NCBI GenBank assembly: GCA_003517965.1
Contig: DOZO01000081.1
Span: forward strand, 1 to 62,328
Reading direction: 5' to 3'
Length of the DNA stretch: 62,328 bases
Origin: Desulfobulbaceae bacterium
GTDB lineage: Bacteria > Desulfobacterota > Desulfobulbia > Desulfobulbales > Desulfurivibrionaceae
Position 1 is the stretch's first letter. Each line of letters opens with the position of its first letter. Positions 51,650 through 59,694 of this stretch are shown one piece after another. A program made the position numbers and the translations under genes. The notes under the pieces were generated by a model. That model did not search any database, had not been told where the DNA came from, and saw nothing but the letters and a program-made list of their open reading frames with translations.

Positions 51650-52735
51650 ATGGATACCAACATCATCGGCGCCAAGGGCGTCCACGGCGGGGATATTCTC
51701 TCCATGGCCAGGCGATTGGGCTGTGAAGTGGGCGAATTGATCGACCTGAGCAGTAATCTCACCCCGCTGGGCATGCCGCCTGGCTTGCGGGAGGCGCTGA
51801 TTGCAAGGTTGTCGGAAATCAGCTTTTTGCCGGAATGCGACAGCGAAACCCTGGTCAGGCTTTTTGCCGGGAAATACGGCTGCAAGCCGCAGCAGGTGCT
51901 GGCTGGCAATGGCACTACCGAATTCATTTATGCTGTACCGACCAGCGTCCAGTGCCGCCGGGCCTTGATCGTTGCCCCCACCTATGCCGATTACCAGACA
52001 GCCAGCGAGTGGGCTGGGCTTACGGTTGATTTTTTCACCTTGAAAGCCGAAGAGGATTTCGCCCTTGATTTTAATCAACTCGCCGCCAGTCTTACCGGCG
52101 GGGAGCTGGTGTTTCTCTGCAACCCCAACAACCCCACCGGCAGGGTGGTGCCCAGTCGGGAGCTGATGGCTTTCATTCTTGCCCATCCGGCCTCGGAATT
52201 TCTTATCGACGAGTCCTACCTGCCCTTTGTGGACGAGCCTTCCCTTGCCGGGTTCCCCTTGCCTGCCAATCTGTTTTTGCTCTGCTCCTACTCGAAGATT
52301 TACGGCATTCCTGGCCTGCGCCTTGGTTTTCTTGTGGCCAATGAGGAAAAGATGGCCCGGTTTGCGGCACGGCGTAAGCCCTGGGGAGTGAATCGCCTGG
52401 CCCAGGTGGCCGGGGAATATCTTTTGACGCATGGCGATGCCTATGTCCAGGCGGTGCGTGATTTTATCGGCGAGACTCGGCCCGGTTTTGTCGCCCGGAT
52501 CGCCGCTCTGCCAGGGGTGCAGGTGGTGCCGGGCGCGGCGAATTTTATCCTCTGTTGCTTAACCGGGCCTATGACCGCAGCCCAGTTGCGGGAGGCCATG
52601 CTCGGACAACGCATCATGATCAGGGACTGCAGCAACTTCATCGGCCTGGATGCCCAATATTTCCGGGTTTCGCTGCAGGAAGCCGGGCGCAATGAGCGGT
52701 TTATGGCTGCAATCTCCGAGGTTCTTGGAAAATAA
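51650..52735 (+). CDS. cobD: Threonine-phosphate decarboxylase-like aminotransferase class I/II
   Basis: A 361-aa PLP protein. N-terminus VHGGDILSMARRLG is typical of CobD, followed by DLSSNLTPLG, GNGTTEFIYAVP, FLCNPNNPTG, LIDESYLPF and the PLP Lys in CSYSKIYGIPGLRLGF. CobD makes aminopropanol phosphate for the cobalamin nucleotide loop. Adjacent cobU supports CobD rather than histidinol-phosphate aminotransferase. ATG at 51650 has AAGGG upstream and follows the cobU stop by 1 nt. Confidence 0.9.
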   Translation: MDTNIIGAKGVHGGDILSMARRLGCEVGELIDLSSNLTPLGMPPGLREALIARLSEISFLPECDSETLVRLFAGKYGCKPQQVLAGNGTTEFIYAVPTSVQCRRALIVAPTYADYQTASEWAGLTVDFFTLKAEEDFALDFNQLAASLTGGELVFLCNPNNPTGRVVPSRELMAFILAHPASEFLIDESYLPFVDEPSLAGFPLPANLFLLCSYSKIYGIPGLRLGFLVANEEKMARFAARRKPWGVNRLAQVAGEYLLTHGDAYVQAVRDFIGETRPGFVARIAALPGVQVVPGAANFILCCLTGPMTAAQLREAMLGQRIMIRDCSNFIGLDAQYFRVSLQEAGRNERFMAAISEVLGK

Positions 52736-52763
52736 TCATAAAAACAACTTGAGGGTGGTGACA

Positions 52764-53990
52764 ATGACCGATGATGATAAGAGTTTTGCCGAGATGTTTC
52801 AGGAAACAGCGGCCAGCGCCAAGGATCGTCTGTTGCCTGGGCAGAGGATTGAGGCAGTTGTGGTGCGCATTGCCAAGGAATGGATCTTTCTTGATTTGGG
52901 CGCCAAGAGCGAAGGTTCGGTGGCCAAAAACGAATTTATGGATGCCGAGGGCAACCTGACCGTGGCGGAAGGCGATCTGGTGCAGGTTTATTTCCTTTCT
53001 GAAAAGAAGAACGAACGGCTTTTTACGGTCAAGGTGAGTGGGGGTGCGGTGGCCGGCCATCTTGAGGAGGCCTGCCAGAACGGGATTCCGGTTGAGGGCA
53101 CGGTGACGGCTGAGGTCAAGGGCGGCTTTGATGTCCGCTTCTCCGGCAGCGTCCGGGCCTTTTGTCCCTTTTCCCAGATGGAGATGCGCCGGATTGAAAA
53201 TGCCGAGGAGTATATCGGCAAGAAGTTAGCCTTCCGGATCAGCAAGTTCAGCGAACACGGCAAGAACATCGTGGTTTCGCGGCGAGCCCTGCTTGAGGAG
53301 GAACAGGCCCTACAGAAGGAGGCCTTGCAGCAATCTCTGGCCATCGGCCAGACCGTTAAGGGCATCATTACCTCCATCCGTGATTTCGGTGCTTTTGTCG
53401 ATATCGGTGGCATCGAGGGCTTGATCCCGGTCTCCGAGATTGCCTGGGGCAGGATCGAGGATATCAACGAGCGGCTGGCCGTGGGTCAGGAAGTGACCGT
53501 CACCGTGCTCAAGCTTGATTGGGAGCAGAACCGCTATTCCTTCAGCCTCAAGGACTCCCTGCCCGACCCCTGGGAAGGACTCAGCGGCATGTTCTCCGAG
53601 GGCAGTGTCGTCACGGGCAAGGTTGTGCGCCTGACGGAATTTGGAGCCTTTGTAGAGCTTGCGCCCGGCATCGACGGCCTGGTGCATATCTCCAAGCTGG
53701 GGGCGGGGCGGCGCATCAGCCATCCGCGTGAGGTCGTCCAGGTGGACGATGCCCTGGAGGTGAAAATTGACAGCGTGGACCCAGAGAAAAAGCGGTTGTC
53801 CCTTTCTTTGCCTATGCCCGCCAAGGCAGAGGGGCAGGAGACCGGCAAGGCCGGCGGTAAAAAGGACAAGGGCGCGGGTGAGGGAGAAAATCGAGACGAT
53901 TTTCGGCAGTACCTCACGGAAAAGAAAAAGGAGGCCAAACCCATGGGTACCTTTGCCGATCTGTTCGGCAAGGGGCAAGCAAAGAAGTAG
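52764..53990 (+). CDS. S1 RNA-binding domain protein (ribosomal protein S1-like)
   Basis: A 408-aa protein with four S1/OB modules: GQRIEAVVVRIAKEWIFLDLGAKSEG (about 25-90), VEGTVTAEVKGGFDVRFSG, VKGIITSIRDFGAFVDIGGIEGLIPVSEI and VTGKVVRLTEFGAFVELAPGIDGLVHISK. The tail is Lys/Gly/Glu-rich and ends in an FADLFGKG segment. Shorter than six-domain S1; similar proteins of this size occur widely and may act in translation or RNA turnover. ATG at 52764 has GAGGGTGG upstream. Confidence 0.86.
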   Translation: MTDDDKSFAEMFQETAASAKDRLLPGQRIEAVVVRIAKEWIFLDLGAKSEGSVAKNEFMDAEGNLTVAEGDLVQVYFLSEKKNERLFTVKVSGGAVAGHLEEACQNGIPVEGTVTAEVKGGFDVRFSGSVRAFCPFSQMEMRRIENAEEYIGKKLAFRISKFSEHGKNIVVSRRALLEEEQALQKEALQQSLAIGQTVKGIITSIRDFGAFVDIGGIEGLIPVSEIAWGRIEDINERLAVGQEVTVTVLKLDWEQNRYSFSLKDSLPDPWEGLSGMFSEGSVVTGKVVRLTEFGAFVELAPGIDGLVHISKLGAGRRISHPREVVQVDDALEVKIDSVDPEKKRLSLSLPMPAKAEGQETGKAGGKKDKGAGEGENRDDFRQYLTEKKKEAKPMGTFADLFGKGQAKK

Positions 53991-54013
53991 GGAGGCTGTC
54001 TGTCTGCTGTTTT

Positions 54014-54035
54014 CCTCCCGGACCGGGAGGATTGT
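54014..54035. terminator. Hairpin between the S1 gene and the cytochrome gene
   Basis: CCTCCCG / CGGGAGG stem with a 3-nt loop, followed by only ATTGTAAT on the plus strand. Plausible weak terminator between convergent genes. Confidence 0.45.
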
Positions 54036-54043
54036 AATCAGCG

Positions 54044-54445
54044 TCAGCAGCTGTCGCTGGCGTCCTGGCTGTTTGCCGCCCAGCGGTACAGATAGTCGTT
54101 GAGCTTCAGCAACCGTTCAAGGGTGAGGGCGTCCCAAGCGCCCTGCTTGGCGCATTTCGGGGACCGGGTGGCAAAAATTCGGTTCCAGGCAGCCGAGGTT
54201 TTTGATTCCACCCAGAGAAAGGGTGCGCCTTTGTCGTTGTTGCGGGTATGGCAACCCTTGCAGACCTCCTTGAAAAGCTTGCCGCCCTCGCCCCAAGGGC
54301 GGCTTTCCCACTCCAGCGGACCATCGTCGAGAACCCGGCAGGTTTGGGTGGTCTCGTCGTAGCGGGATTTGGGGGTGGCCTCCGCCTGATCGGCAAAGAC
54401 GGAGATAAGGAACAGAGCCGCGAGGGAAAGAGCGAACCGTTTCAT
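54044..54445 (-). CDS. Periplasmic monoheme cytochrome c
   Basis: A 133-aa protein with signal peptide (MKRFALSLAALFLISV, cleavage near AEA). One CxxCH site: FKEVCKGCHTRNNDKGAPFLW. The region around PKCAKQGAWDALT and LKLNDYLYRWA supports a small c-type fold; Met of the sixth ligand is not obvious in the mature part. Two additional Cys lie at CRVLDDG and the C-terminus, perhaps a disulfide. AAGGAG is 10 nt before the ATG. Function unknown. Confidence 0.8.
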   Translation of the reverse strand: MKRFALSLAALFLISVFADQAEATPKSRYDETTQTCRVLDDGPLEWESRPWGEGGKLFKEVCKGCHTRNNDKGAPFLWVESKTSAAWNRIFATRSPKCAKQGAWDALTLERLLKLNDYLYRWAANSQDASDSC

Positions 54446-54479
54446 GGTATTGGAACTCCTTTGTGGAAGAGTATTGGGT

Positions 54480-55235
54480 TTAGCGGTCGTCTTGCCGCTG
54501 GCGGACGATCTCAAAAAGGATGATGCCCGCGGCCACCGAGGCGTTGAGGGAGTTGAGGCTCCCTGCCATGGGAATGGAAACCAGCTCATCGCATTGCTCG
54601 CGGACCAGCGGGCGCATCCCCTTATCCTCGCCGCCGATCACCAGGCAAACAGCGCCTGAGAATTTGGTCCCGTACACAGTGCGTTTGGCCTCGCCCGCTG
54701 CCCCATATACCCAAAAGCTCTTCTCCTTAATGGTCTGCAGGGTTGTAACCAGATTGGTGACCAGGCAAAGTTTCATATGGGCCATGGCTCCGGCCGCGGC
54801 CTTGGCTGCGGTGGCGTTGAGCGGGGCCGAGCGATCCTTGGGCAGGATGATGCCGGTTGCCCCGGCTGCCGCGGCGGTGCGGATGATGGCCCCCAGATTG
54901 TGCGGGTCCTGGATGGAGTCCAGCGCCACGATGAGGGGTTGTTCCGTCTCCCCGGCTTTTTTTAGGAGTTCGTGCAGACTGCAGGTGGCCACGGGCGCTG
55001 TTTTTGCCAGCACTCCCTGATGGGTCTTCTCCGGGGAGCTGGGGAAGCGCTGGCTAGGCAGAAAGCGGAACTTGACCCCTTGTTCCTGGGCCAGGGTGAT
55101 AATCTCCTGAATCTTGGCTCCGCCCTTGCCCTGCTGGATCACCACCTCCCGCACCTTTTTGGGCTGAAGCCGCAGCAGCTCCAGGATGGGATGGATGCCC
55201 CAGAGGATATCGTCGTTGTCCGGCTGGTTGCTCAT
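54480..55235 (-). CDS. rlmB: 23S rRNA (guanosine-2'-O)-methyltransferase RlmB (SpoU family)
   Basis: A 251-aa SPOUT methyltransferase. N-terminal substrate-binding part WGIHPILELLRLQPKKVREV. SpoU motifs are ALDSIQDPHNLGAIIRTAAAAGATGIILPKDRSAPLNATAAKAAAGA (motif 1), CLVIGGEDKGMRPLVREQCD (motif 2) and SIPMAGSLNSLNASVAAGIILFE (motif 3). Modifies 23S rRNA. ATG at 55235 with GGAGG 4-5 nt upstream; further upstream codons are in a repeat-like sequence. Confidence 0.94.
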   Translation of the reverse strand: MSNQPDNDDILWGIHPILELLRLQPKKVREVVIQQGKGGAKIQEIITLAQEQGVKFRFLPSQRFPSSPEKTHQGVLAKTAPVATCSLHELLKKAGETEQPLIVALDSIQDPHNLGAIIRTAAAAGATGIILPKDRSAPLNATAAKAAAGAMAHMKLCLVTNLVTTLQTIKEKSFWVYGAAGEAKRTVYGTKFSGAVCLVIGGEDKGMRPLVREQCDELVSIPMAGSLNSLNASVAAGIILFEIVRQRQDDR

Positions 55236-55292
55236 GGCGCCTCCAAAAGATAGGTTTAAGGGTAAAGGCTCAAGGATAACGGGTGAGTATGT

Positions 55293-55396
55293 CGTCACCC
55301 AGGCGAAGGCCGGGGTCAAGATTTGGCACATCCTCCTGAGGCTACTGGGTCGGAGTCTCGCGCAGCTCGCTTACCTCCGGCTTCCGCCGGAATGAC
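55293..55396. repeat. Intergenic imperfect palindromic repeat-like sequence
   Basis: The segment runs from CGTCACCCAGGCGAAGGC to CTTCCGCCGGAATGACAG and can fold on itself, with an inner CCGGCTTCCGCCGG hairpin. It resembles the common dispersed GTCA..TGAC extragenic palindromes of proteobacteria. Only this copy is in view, so repetitiveness is not shown. Confidence 0.4.
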
Positions 55397-55416
55397 AGCA
55401 ATTGTACTGCGATGCC

Positions 55417-56034
55417 TCAACCTGTAACTTTTTCCCAGTCGATGGGTAGGCCATCGGGGTTGCGGCGGGCCTTGCAGCGCTCGGCGATGATCACCGCGCG
55501 CAGAACCTCCACTGCCTCATCCAGCCGGTCGTTGATCACCAGATAGTCGTAGAGGTCGGCAGCCTCCATCTCGCGCCGGGCATTGTTCAGGCGCAATTGC
55601 ACGGTTTCCTCGGCGTCGGTGCCCCTGCCCCGCAACCGTCTTTCCAGCTCGGTCCAGGAGGGCGGGGTGATGAAGAGGAAGATGGCTCCCGGAAGCTGCT
55701 GTTCCCGAAGCTGCCTGGCCCCCTGAACATCAATGTCGAGAAAAACGTCAATCCCTTTTGCCTGTTGTGCCTCAATGGCTGCCCGGCTGGTGCCGTAGAG
55801 ATTACCATGCACCTCGGCCCATTCGAGGAAGGCCTGATTGGCGCACATCCCGGTAAAGGTGGGGTGATCGACAAAGTGGTATTCCCGGCCATTGCTCTCG
55901 CCAGGACGCGGGGCTCTGGTGGTGTGCGACACGGAAAAGGCCAGATTGGGAACCTCTATCAGCAATCTTTTAAGGAGGGTTGACTTGCCAGCCCCAGAGG
56001 GAGCGGAGATGACAAAAAGTTTACCCCGGCTCAT
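55417..56034 (-). CDS. gmk: Guanylate kinase
   Basis: A 205-aa kinase converting GMP to GDP. KLFVISAPSGAGKSTLLKRLL P-loop (residues 5-20), SVSHTTRAPRPGESNGREYHFV GMP-binding segment, and FLDIDVQGARQL. Length normal. Overlaps remA by 4 nt (ATGA), forming yicC-remA-gmk in a row. Confidence 0.96.
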   Translation of the reverse strand: MSRGKLFVISAPSGAGKSTLLKRLLIEVPNLAFSVSHTTRAPRPGESNGREYHFVDHPTFTGMCANQAFLEWAEVHGNLYGTSRAAIEAQQAKGIDVFLDIDVQGARQLREQQLPGAIFLFITPPSWTELERRLRGRGTDAEETVQLRLNNARREMEAADLYDYLVINDRLDEAVEVLRAVIIAERCKARRNPDGLPIDWEKVTG

Positions 56035-56318
56035 TTGCCCGCCTTTTCCAACGGCTCTTCATCACGACGGTCATAGGAGGCCATGAAACGCAGGGTGATG
56101 GTTTCAGGCTGCACCGAGGAAAGCAGCACATGGTTACTGTCCAAAATTATAATGGAGCGGGTTCGGCGGCCTTCGGTGACATCAATGAGTCGTTTCTGTT
56201 CCTTTGCTTCTTCTCGCAGCTTTTTCATAGGGGAGGATTTGGGGTTCACTACAGCCAGCACCCTGCTGGCGAGTACGGCGTTGCCAAAGCCCACGTTAAT
56301 CATTCTCTGGTCAGGCAT
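56031..56318 (-). CDS. RemA/DUF370 family DNA-binding protein
   Basis: A 95-aa protein: INVGFGNAVLASRVLAVVNPKSSPMKKLREEAKEQKRLIDVTEGRRTRSIIILDSNHVLLSSVQPETI, matching RemA, the ring-forming DNA-binding regulator of matrix genes in Bacillus. In Gram-negatives its role is unknown, but it is often next to gmk, as here. 9 nt from yicC. Confidence 0.9.
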   Translation of the reverse strand: MPDQRMINVGFGNAVLASRVLAVVNPKSSPMKKLREEAKEQKRLIDVTEGRRTRSIIILDSNHVLLSSVQPETITLRFMASYDRRDEEPLEKAGK

Positions 56319-56327
56319 GGTATTCCT

Positions 56328-57209
56328 CTATTCAATATTCTGGATCTGTTCCCGAAGTTTCTCAACCTCGGTTTTCAATTCGACGGTGAGGTGAGCGGTG
56401 GGGGCATCGCTGATCTTTGAGGCCAAGGTGTTGATCTCTCGCAGGAATTCCTGAAGGAGAAAATCAAGTCTGCGACCCACTGGTTCGTCTGCTGCCAGAA
56501 AACCGGTAAACTGGCTGATATGGCTTCTGAGACGAACCACCTCTTCGGTGACATCCGCCTTGTCGGCCATCATCGCCACCTCCTGAGCCAAACGCAGGGG
56601 ATCAAGCTCAACCCCCTGCAGGAGAATGGTCAGACGTTCTTTGAGTTTTTCGGTTCGTCGTTGGACAATATCGGGGATATCCTGAGCAATGCCTTCTATT
56701 GTTTTAGCAAACTCTTGCAGACGCTGGTGCAGTTCGGTCTTGAGTGCCGCACCTTCCTGGGTTCGCATGTTTTGAGCCATGGTCAGGGCCTGGACAAGGG
56801 CCGCGGATACCTGCGGCCAGACCTCATCCAGGTCTTCCTCCTCTTCGTGGGCAATGATGATTTCAGGATAATTCTGGAGCATGGCCAGGGTAGGGGAGTC
56901 GCTGAGATCGAGGTTCTGACGGATAGTCTCCAGGCACTGGTAATAATTTCGGGCCAAGGGCAGGTTGGCTGCCAGACTGATAGCATTGCTGTCCTTAGCC
57001 CCCGGATTGAGATAGATATCCACATGGCCCCGGCTGTAATAGGTGCAGACCTCTTTTTTGATCCGATCTTCCAGGCCGAGGTATTTGCGGGGGATCTTGA
57101 TGTTTAGATCAAGAAACTTGTGATTAACCGAGCGGACTTCCACGGTCCAGCTTTTGGCCCCTGATACTTCGCCCCGACCATAGCCAGTCATACTCAATGG
57201 TCTTTTCAT
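56328..57209 (-). CDS. YicC family endoribonuclease-like protein
   Basis: A 293-aa protein with SMTGYGRGEVSG and EVRSVNHKFLDLNIKIPR at the N-terminus and RRLDFLLQEFLREINTLASKISD near the C-terminus, the two YicC signatures (N-terminal YicC and DUF1732). YicC is a divalent-metal-dependent RNase affecting sRNA turnover in E. coli. Overlaps the heptose kinase gene by 4 nt. Confidence 0.93.
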   Translation of the reverse strand: MKRPLSMTGYGRGEVSGAKSWTVEVRSVNHKFLDLNIKIPRKYLGLEDRIKKEVCTYYSRGHVDIYLNPGAKDSNAISLAANLPLARNYYQCLETIRQNLDLSDSPTLAMLQNYPEIIIAHEEEEDLDEVWPQVSAALVQALTMAQNMRTQEGAALKTELHQRLQEFAKTIEGIAQDIPDIVQRRTEKLKERLTILLQGVELDPLRLAQEVAMMADKADVTEEVVRLRSHISQFTGFLAADEPVGRRLDFLLQEFLREINTLASKISDAPTAHLTVELKTEVEKLREQIQNIE

Positions 57210-58195
57210 CCGATTGCCTCAAGCAGTTCGGCGGTGGAAGCGGTAGCCGTGCCCACTTTGCCCACCACGATACCGGCGGCAAAGTTGGCAATGGTGGCGG
57301 CATCAGCGGCGGAAAGGCCAACGGCCAGCCCCAGGGCCAGGGTGGCAATTACGGTATCTCCCGCGCCGGTGACATCGTACACCTCTTTAGCCATGGTGGG
57401 GATGGTGAAGAGAGGATGCCCTTTTTGGTAGAGGGCCATGCCCGCTTCGCCTCTGGTGATAAGAACGGCGTCGCTGGCCAATTTTTCCTGAAGAATAAGG
57501 GCCGCAGTTTGCAGATCTTCCTCGCTTTTGATGGCCATGTCGGCCATGCGCTCAGCCTCGTGCAGGTTGGGGGTGATTATGGTGGCGCCGATAAAGCGTT
57601 CTGGATGCTGGGGTTTAGGGTCAATGATGAGCGGAATGTGCCGTCCCTTGAGTCGACTTCGCAGGTGGTCCATAACGGGCAGGTTGATCATCCCCTTGTT
57701 GTAGTCAGAAACGATGATCGCGTCGAAGCTGTCCAGGTTGTCGTCGATAAAGCGGCAGATTTCTGCCATCTGTTCAGGGCTGGGCGAGCCGGTTTTTTCC
57801 CGATCGAAACGGACCACCTGCTGGTGCTGGGCCACGATTCTGGTTTTAAGGATAGTCGGGCGGTCAGCAGTGCGGACGATTCCTGCGGCAGGGGAGCCGA
57901 GTTCCGCCAAGAGGGTCAAGAGATGGTCGCCCATGGCATCGTTGCCGATCAGGCCGCAGAGAGAGGCCCGGCTGTTTTGGGCGTAGAGATTGTGCAGGAC
58001 GTTGGCTGCCCCGCCAAGGAGCAGGTTTTCATGGGTGACATCTACTACTGGCACCGGCGCTTCCGGGGAGATCCTGGAAACCGAACCCCAGATGAAGTGA
58101 TCGACAATGATGTCGCCGAGTACCAGAATATTGGTGGAGCTGAATTTGTTGACAGCTTCGCGCAGTTGTTTTTTCTTTGTGTTGGACATGGTCAC
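57206..58195 (-). CDS. rfaE1: D-glycero-beta-D-manno-heptose-7-phosphate kinase, stand-alone (RfaE1/HldA)
   Basis: A 329-aa PfkB-type kinase. NILVLGDIIVDHFIWGSVSRISPEAPVPVVDV, NLLLGGAANVLHNL, IIVSDYNKGMI and DVTGAGDTVIATLALGLA with the catalytic Asp. It phosphorylates heptose-7-P at C1 for ADP-heptose, used by the waaC-type enzymes in this window. The nucleotidyltransferase half of HldE is absent, so a separate RfaE2 is expected elsewhere. GTG at 58195 is chosen for AGGAG 7 nt upstream; ATG at 58189 is possible. Confidence 0.9.
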   Translation of the reverse strand: MTMSNTKKKQLREAVNKFSSTNILVLGDIIVDHFIWGSVSRISPEAPVPVVDVTHENLLLGGAANVLHNLYAQNSRASLCGLIGNDAMGDHLLTLLAELGSPAAGIVRTADRPTILKTRIVAQHQQVVRFDREKTGSPSPEQMAEICRFIDDNLDSFDAIIVSDYNKGMINLPVMDHLRSRLKGRHIPLIIDPKPQHPERFIGATIITPNLHEAERMADMAIKSEEDLQTAALILQEKLASDAVLITRGEAGMALYQKGHPLFTIPTMAKEVYDVTGAGDTVIATLALGLAVGLSAADAATIANFAAGIVVGKVGTATASTAELLEAIG

Positions 58196-58349
58196 GGGTC
58201 GGCTCCTGATGTCATGTTGCAGGTAAGGCAGGGCGCTCAAGCAAGGCGCAACCAACCGGAAGGATACGAAAAAGATAATTATAGACCGCTTGCATGTCTT
58301 GGGCAAGCAAAGAAATAGCCCATGGGCTGCTTCCTTCTTGGCTACGGAT

Positions 58350-58372
58350 AAAAAAAGGCCCGGCAGGGCCTT
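58350..58372 (-). terminator. Rho-independent terminator after the AhpD/small-ORF unit
   Basis: Minus-strand stem AAGGCCC / GGGCCTT with a 4-nt loop followed by seven T (58350-58356). Located about 35 nt past the 28-codon ORF. Confidence 0.82.
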
Positions 58373-58404
58373 GCACGGCATCTGTTATTTAAAAAGCAGT
58401 GAGC

Positions 58405-58491
58405 CTAGTCTGTAATCACGCACTTGCCCTGTTCGCATTCCACCTCGGCGACCAGGAAGCGGTTCCTGAACGCCGCTTTGCTCTTGCTCAT
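58405..58491 (-). CDS. Putative 28-aa small protein coupled to the AhpD-like gene
   Basis: Its ATG overlaps the AhpD-like stop (ATGA), with GGAG 10 nt upstream, and a terminator lies just past its stop. The peptide begins MSKSKAAFRNRFLVAEVE and contains C-x4-C followed by VITD. The C-x4-C and coupling suggest a redox or metal-linked micro-protein, but there is no known family. Real expression unproven. Confidence 0.45.
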   Translation of the reverse strand: MSKSKAAFRNRFLVAEVECEQGKCVITD

Positions 58492-58901
58492 CCGTCTTTA
58501 TCTCCGGTGATCATGGCCGGGGTTACGTCGCAGGGCACTGCAAGCGAGTCAGCGATGGTGGTGAAGCTCTGAAACAGTTCCACCACCTGCAGGGCCTCGT
58601 TTATATCCCGTTGGCTGCCACCGGACATGAGGACCATGGTCTGGTGGGCCAGATGGCAGTACTGGCAGCCCTTTATGATCGAAACCACCAAGGCGATGAG
58701 TTCCTTGGTCTTCCGGTCCAGACTGCCCTCGGTGAGCATGATTTTTTTGGTTCGCTGCCAGTTCAGCGCGGCCCACTCTGGGTCCAGCGCCGCTTGGGCC
58801 TTGAAGAAATTGGGGACCATCCCGAAGCTGGCCCGGATATTGTCGTAGAGTTCCGCAGTTTCGCCGGAGGCCTCTTCCTCGTGTAGCAGCTTGCATTCCA
58901 T
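58488..58901 (-). CDS. AhpD/carboxymuconolactone-decarboxylase family protein
   Basis: A 137-aa protein: MVPNFFKAQAALDPEWAAL, LDRKTKELIALVVSIIKGCQYCHLAHQTMVL. The CxxCxxxH motif (CQYCHLAH) is the peroxidatic/redox centre of AhpD-type alkylhydroperoxidases. ATG at 58901 has AAGGA 6-9 nt upstream. It is downstream of marR on the same strand with an operator copy in between, so MarR control of an oxidative or electrophile response is likely. Confidence 0.85.
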   Translation of the reverse strand: MECKLLHEEEASGETAELYDNIRASFGMVPNFFKAQAALDPEWAALNWQRTKKIMLTEGSLDRKTKELIALVVSIIKGCQYCHLAHQTMVLMSGGSQRDINEALQVVELFQSFTTIADSLAVPCDVTPAMITGDKDG

Positions 58902-58972
58902 AATGTTTTCCTTTTTGAAAAGTGAATAGAGATTCCGAAGGCTTCGGAGGTGAATTCTGATTTGCGGGGTCA

Positions 58973-58988
58973 GGTTGTATATGCAACC
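58973..58988. promoter_or_regulatory. MarR operator candidate upstream of the AhpD-like gene
   Basis: GGTTGTATATGCAACC, a near-perfect 16-bp palindrome (one mismatched pair near the centre), 72 nt before the AhpD start. The inner 14 bases are identical to the site before marR itself. Confidence 0.7.
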
Positions 58989-59004
58989 ATGCGGGTAAAA
59001 AAAC

Positions 59005-59481
59005 TCAGCCTGCCTGGCCGAAGCCGATCGGCCAGAATCGATCCGCAAGCTTCATCAGGGTGTCCACCCCGTCGGAACCCAGGCGGCGGATCGCCTCTTC
59101 CTGGGCCTCGGCCCAGGAAGCGTAGGCCTTCTCCAGAATTTCCTCGCCTCTGGGGGTAATGGCGATGACGGCGGCGCCGGTGTTCTCGCTGCTATCGGTT
59201 GTTATCCAGTCTTTTTTCTTCATGCGTTCGATATTTCTGCTGACAGTCGATTTTTCCATGAACAAAATCCTGCCGATATCACCATGGCCCACGCTGTCCG
59301 ACATGGTGATGAGGGTAAGAATGCTCGCTTGGTTGAGGCTAATGCCGTAAGGCCGCATGGCCGTGTCGTAGATGTTGGTGATGATCCGGTTGAGCAGCCG
59401 GACCCTGACGGCAATGCATGCCTCGGCGATCGGTTCGGCCTGCTGTCTTAGTCTGTTTTTTCTCATCTCGTTGTTGGTCAT
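59005..59481 (-). CDS. MarR family transcriptional regulator
   Basis: A 158-aa winged-helix protein. IYDTAMRPYGISLNQASILTLITMSDSVGHGDIGRILFMEKSTVSRNIERMKKKDWI holds the HTH (recognition helix near EKSTVSRNIERM); the wing follows (AVIAITPRGEEIL). ATG at 59481, with no clear ribosome site; its own palindrome lies within 5 nt of the start, fitting autorepression. No Cys in the DNA-binding core, so a ligand rather than thiol sensor is more likely. Confidence 0.9.
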   Translation of the reverse strand: MTNNEMRKNRLRQQAEPIAEACIAVRVRLLNRIITNIYDTAMRPYGISLNQASILTLITMSDSVGHGDIGRILFMEKSTVSRNIERMKKKDWITTDSSENTGAAVIAITPRGEEILEKAYASWAEAQEEAIRRLGSDGVDTLMKLADRFWPIGFGQAG

Positions 59482-59485
59482 GGTA

Positions 59486-59499
59486 GTTGTATATGCAAC
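59486..59499. promoter_or_regulatory. MarR operator candidate upstream of marR
   Basis: GTTGTATATGCAAC, the same 14 bases as at 58974-58987, immediately upstream of the marR start codon on the minus strand. Confidence 0.7.
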
Positions 59500-59658
59500 A
59501 TGCCAGGAGGCCCCTGCCTTTGTCAAGGAAGAAAATCTGCAGGGGTGACCGGTCAGGGGGCGAGAATAGGGCTTGATATTTTGCCATTTCCGCCTTGAAA
59601 GCAAACATGTCAATTCTTTGAGTTGCTCCCCGGCCCCAAAAAATTTCCGAGAAAACCA

Positions 59659-59687
59659 TTGACAGACAAGTCTGTCTTGCGTAGATT
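59659..59687 (+). promoter_or_regulatory. TetR-gene promoter with embedded operator
   Basis: TTGACA (59659-59664), 17-bp spacer, TAGATT (59682-59687). The perfect palindrome GACAGACAAGTCTGTC (59661-59676) covers the -35 and spacer. The -10 ends only 7 nt before the ATG at 59695, implying a leaderless or nearly leaderless transcript. Confidence 0.75.
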
Positions 59688-59694
59688 GCAGATC

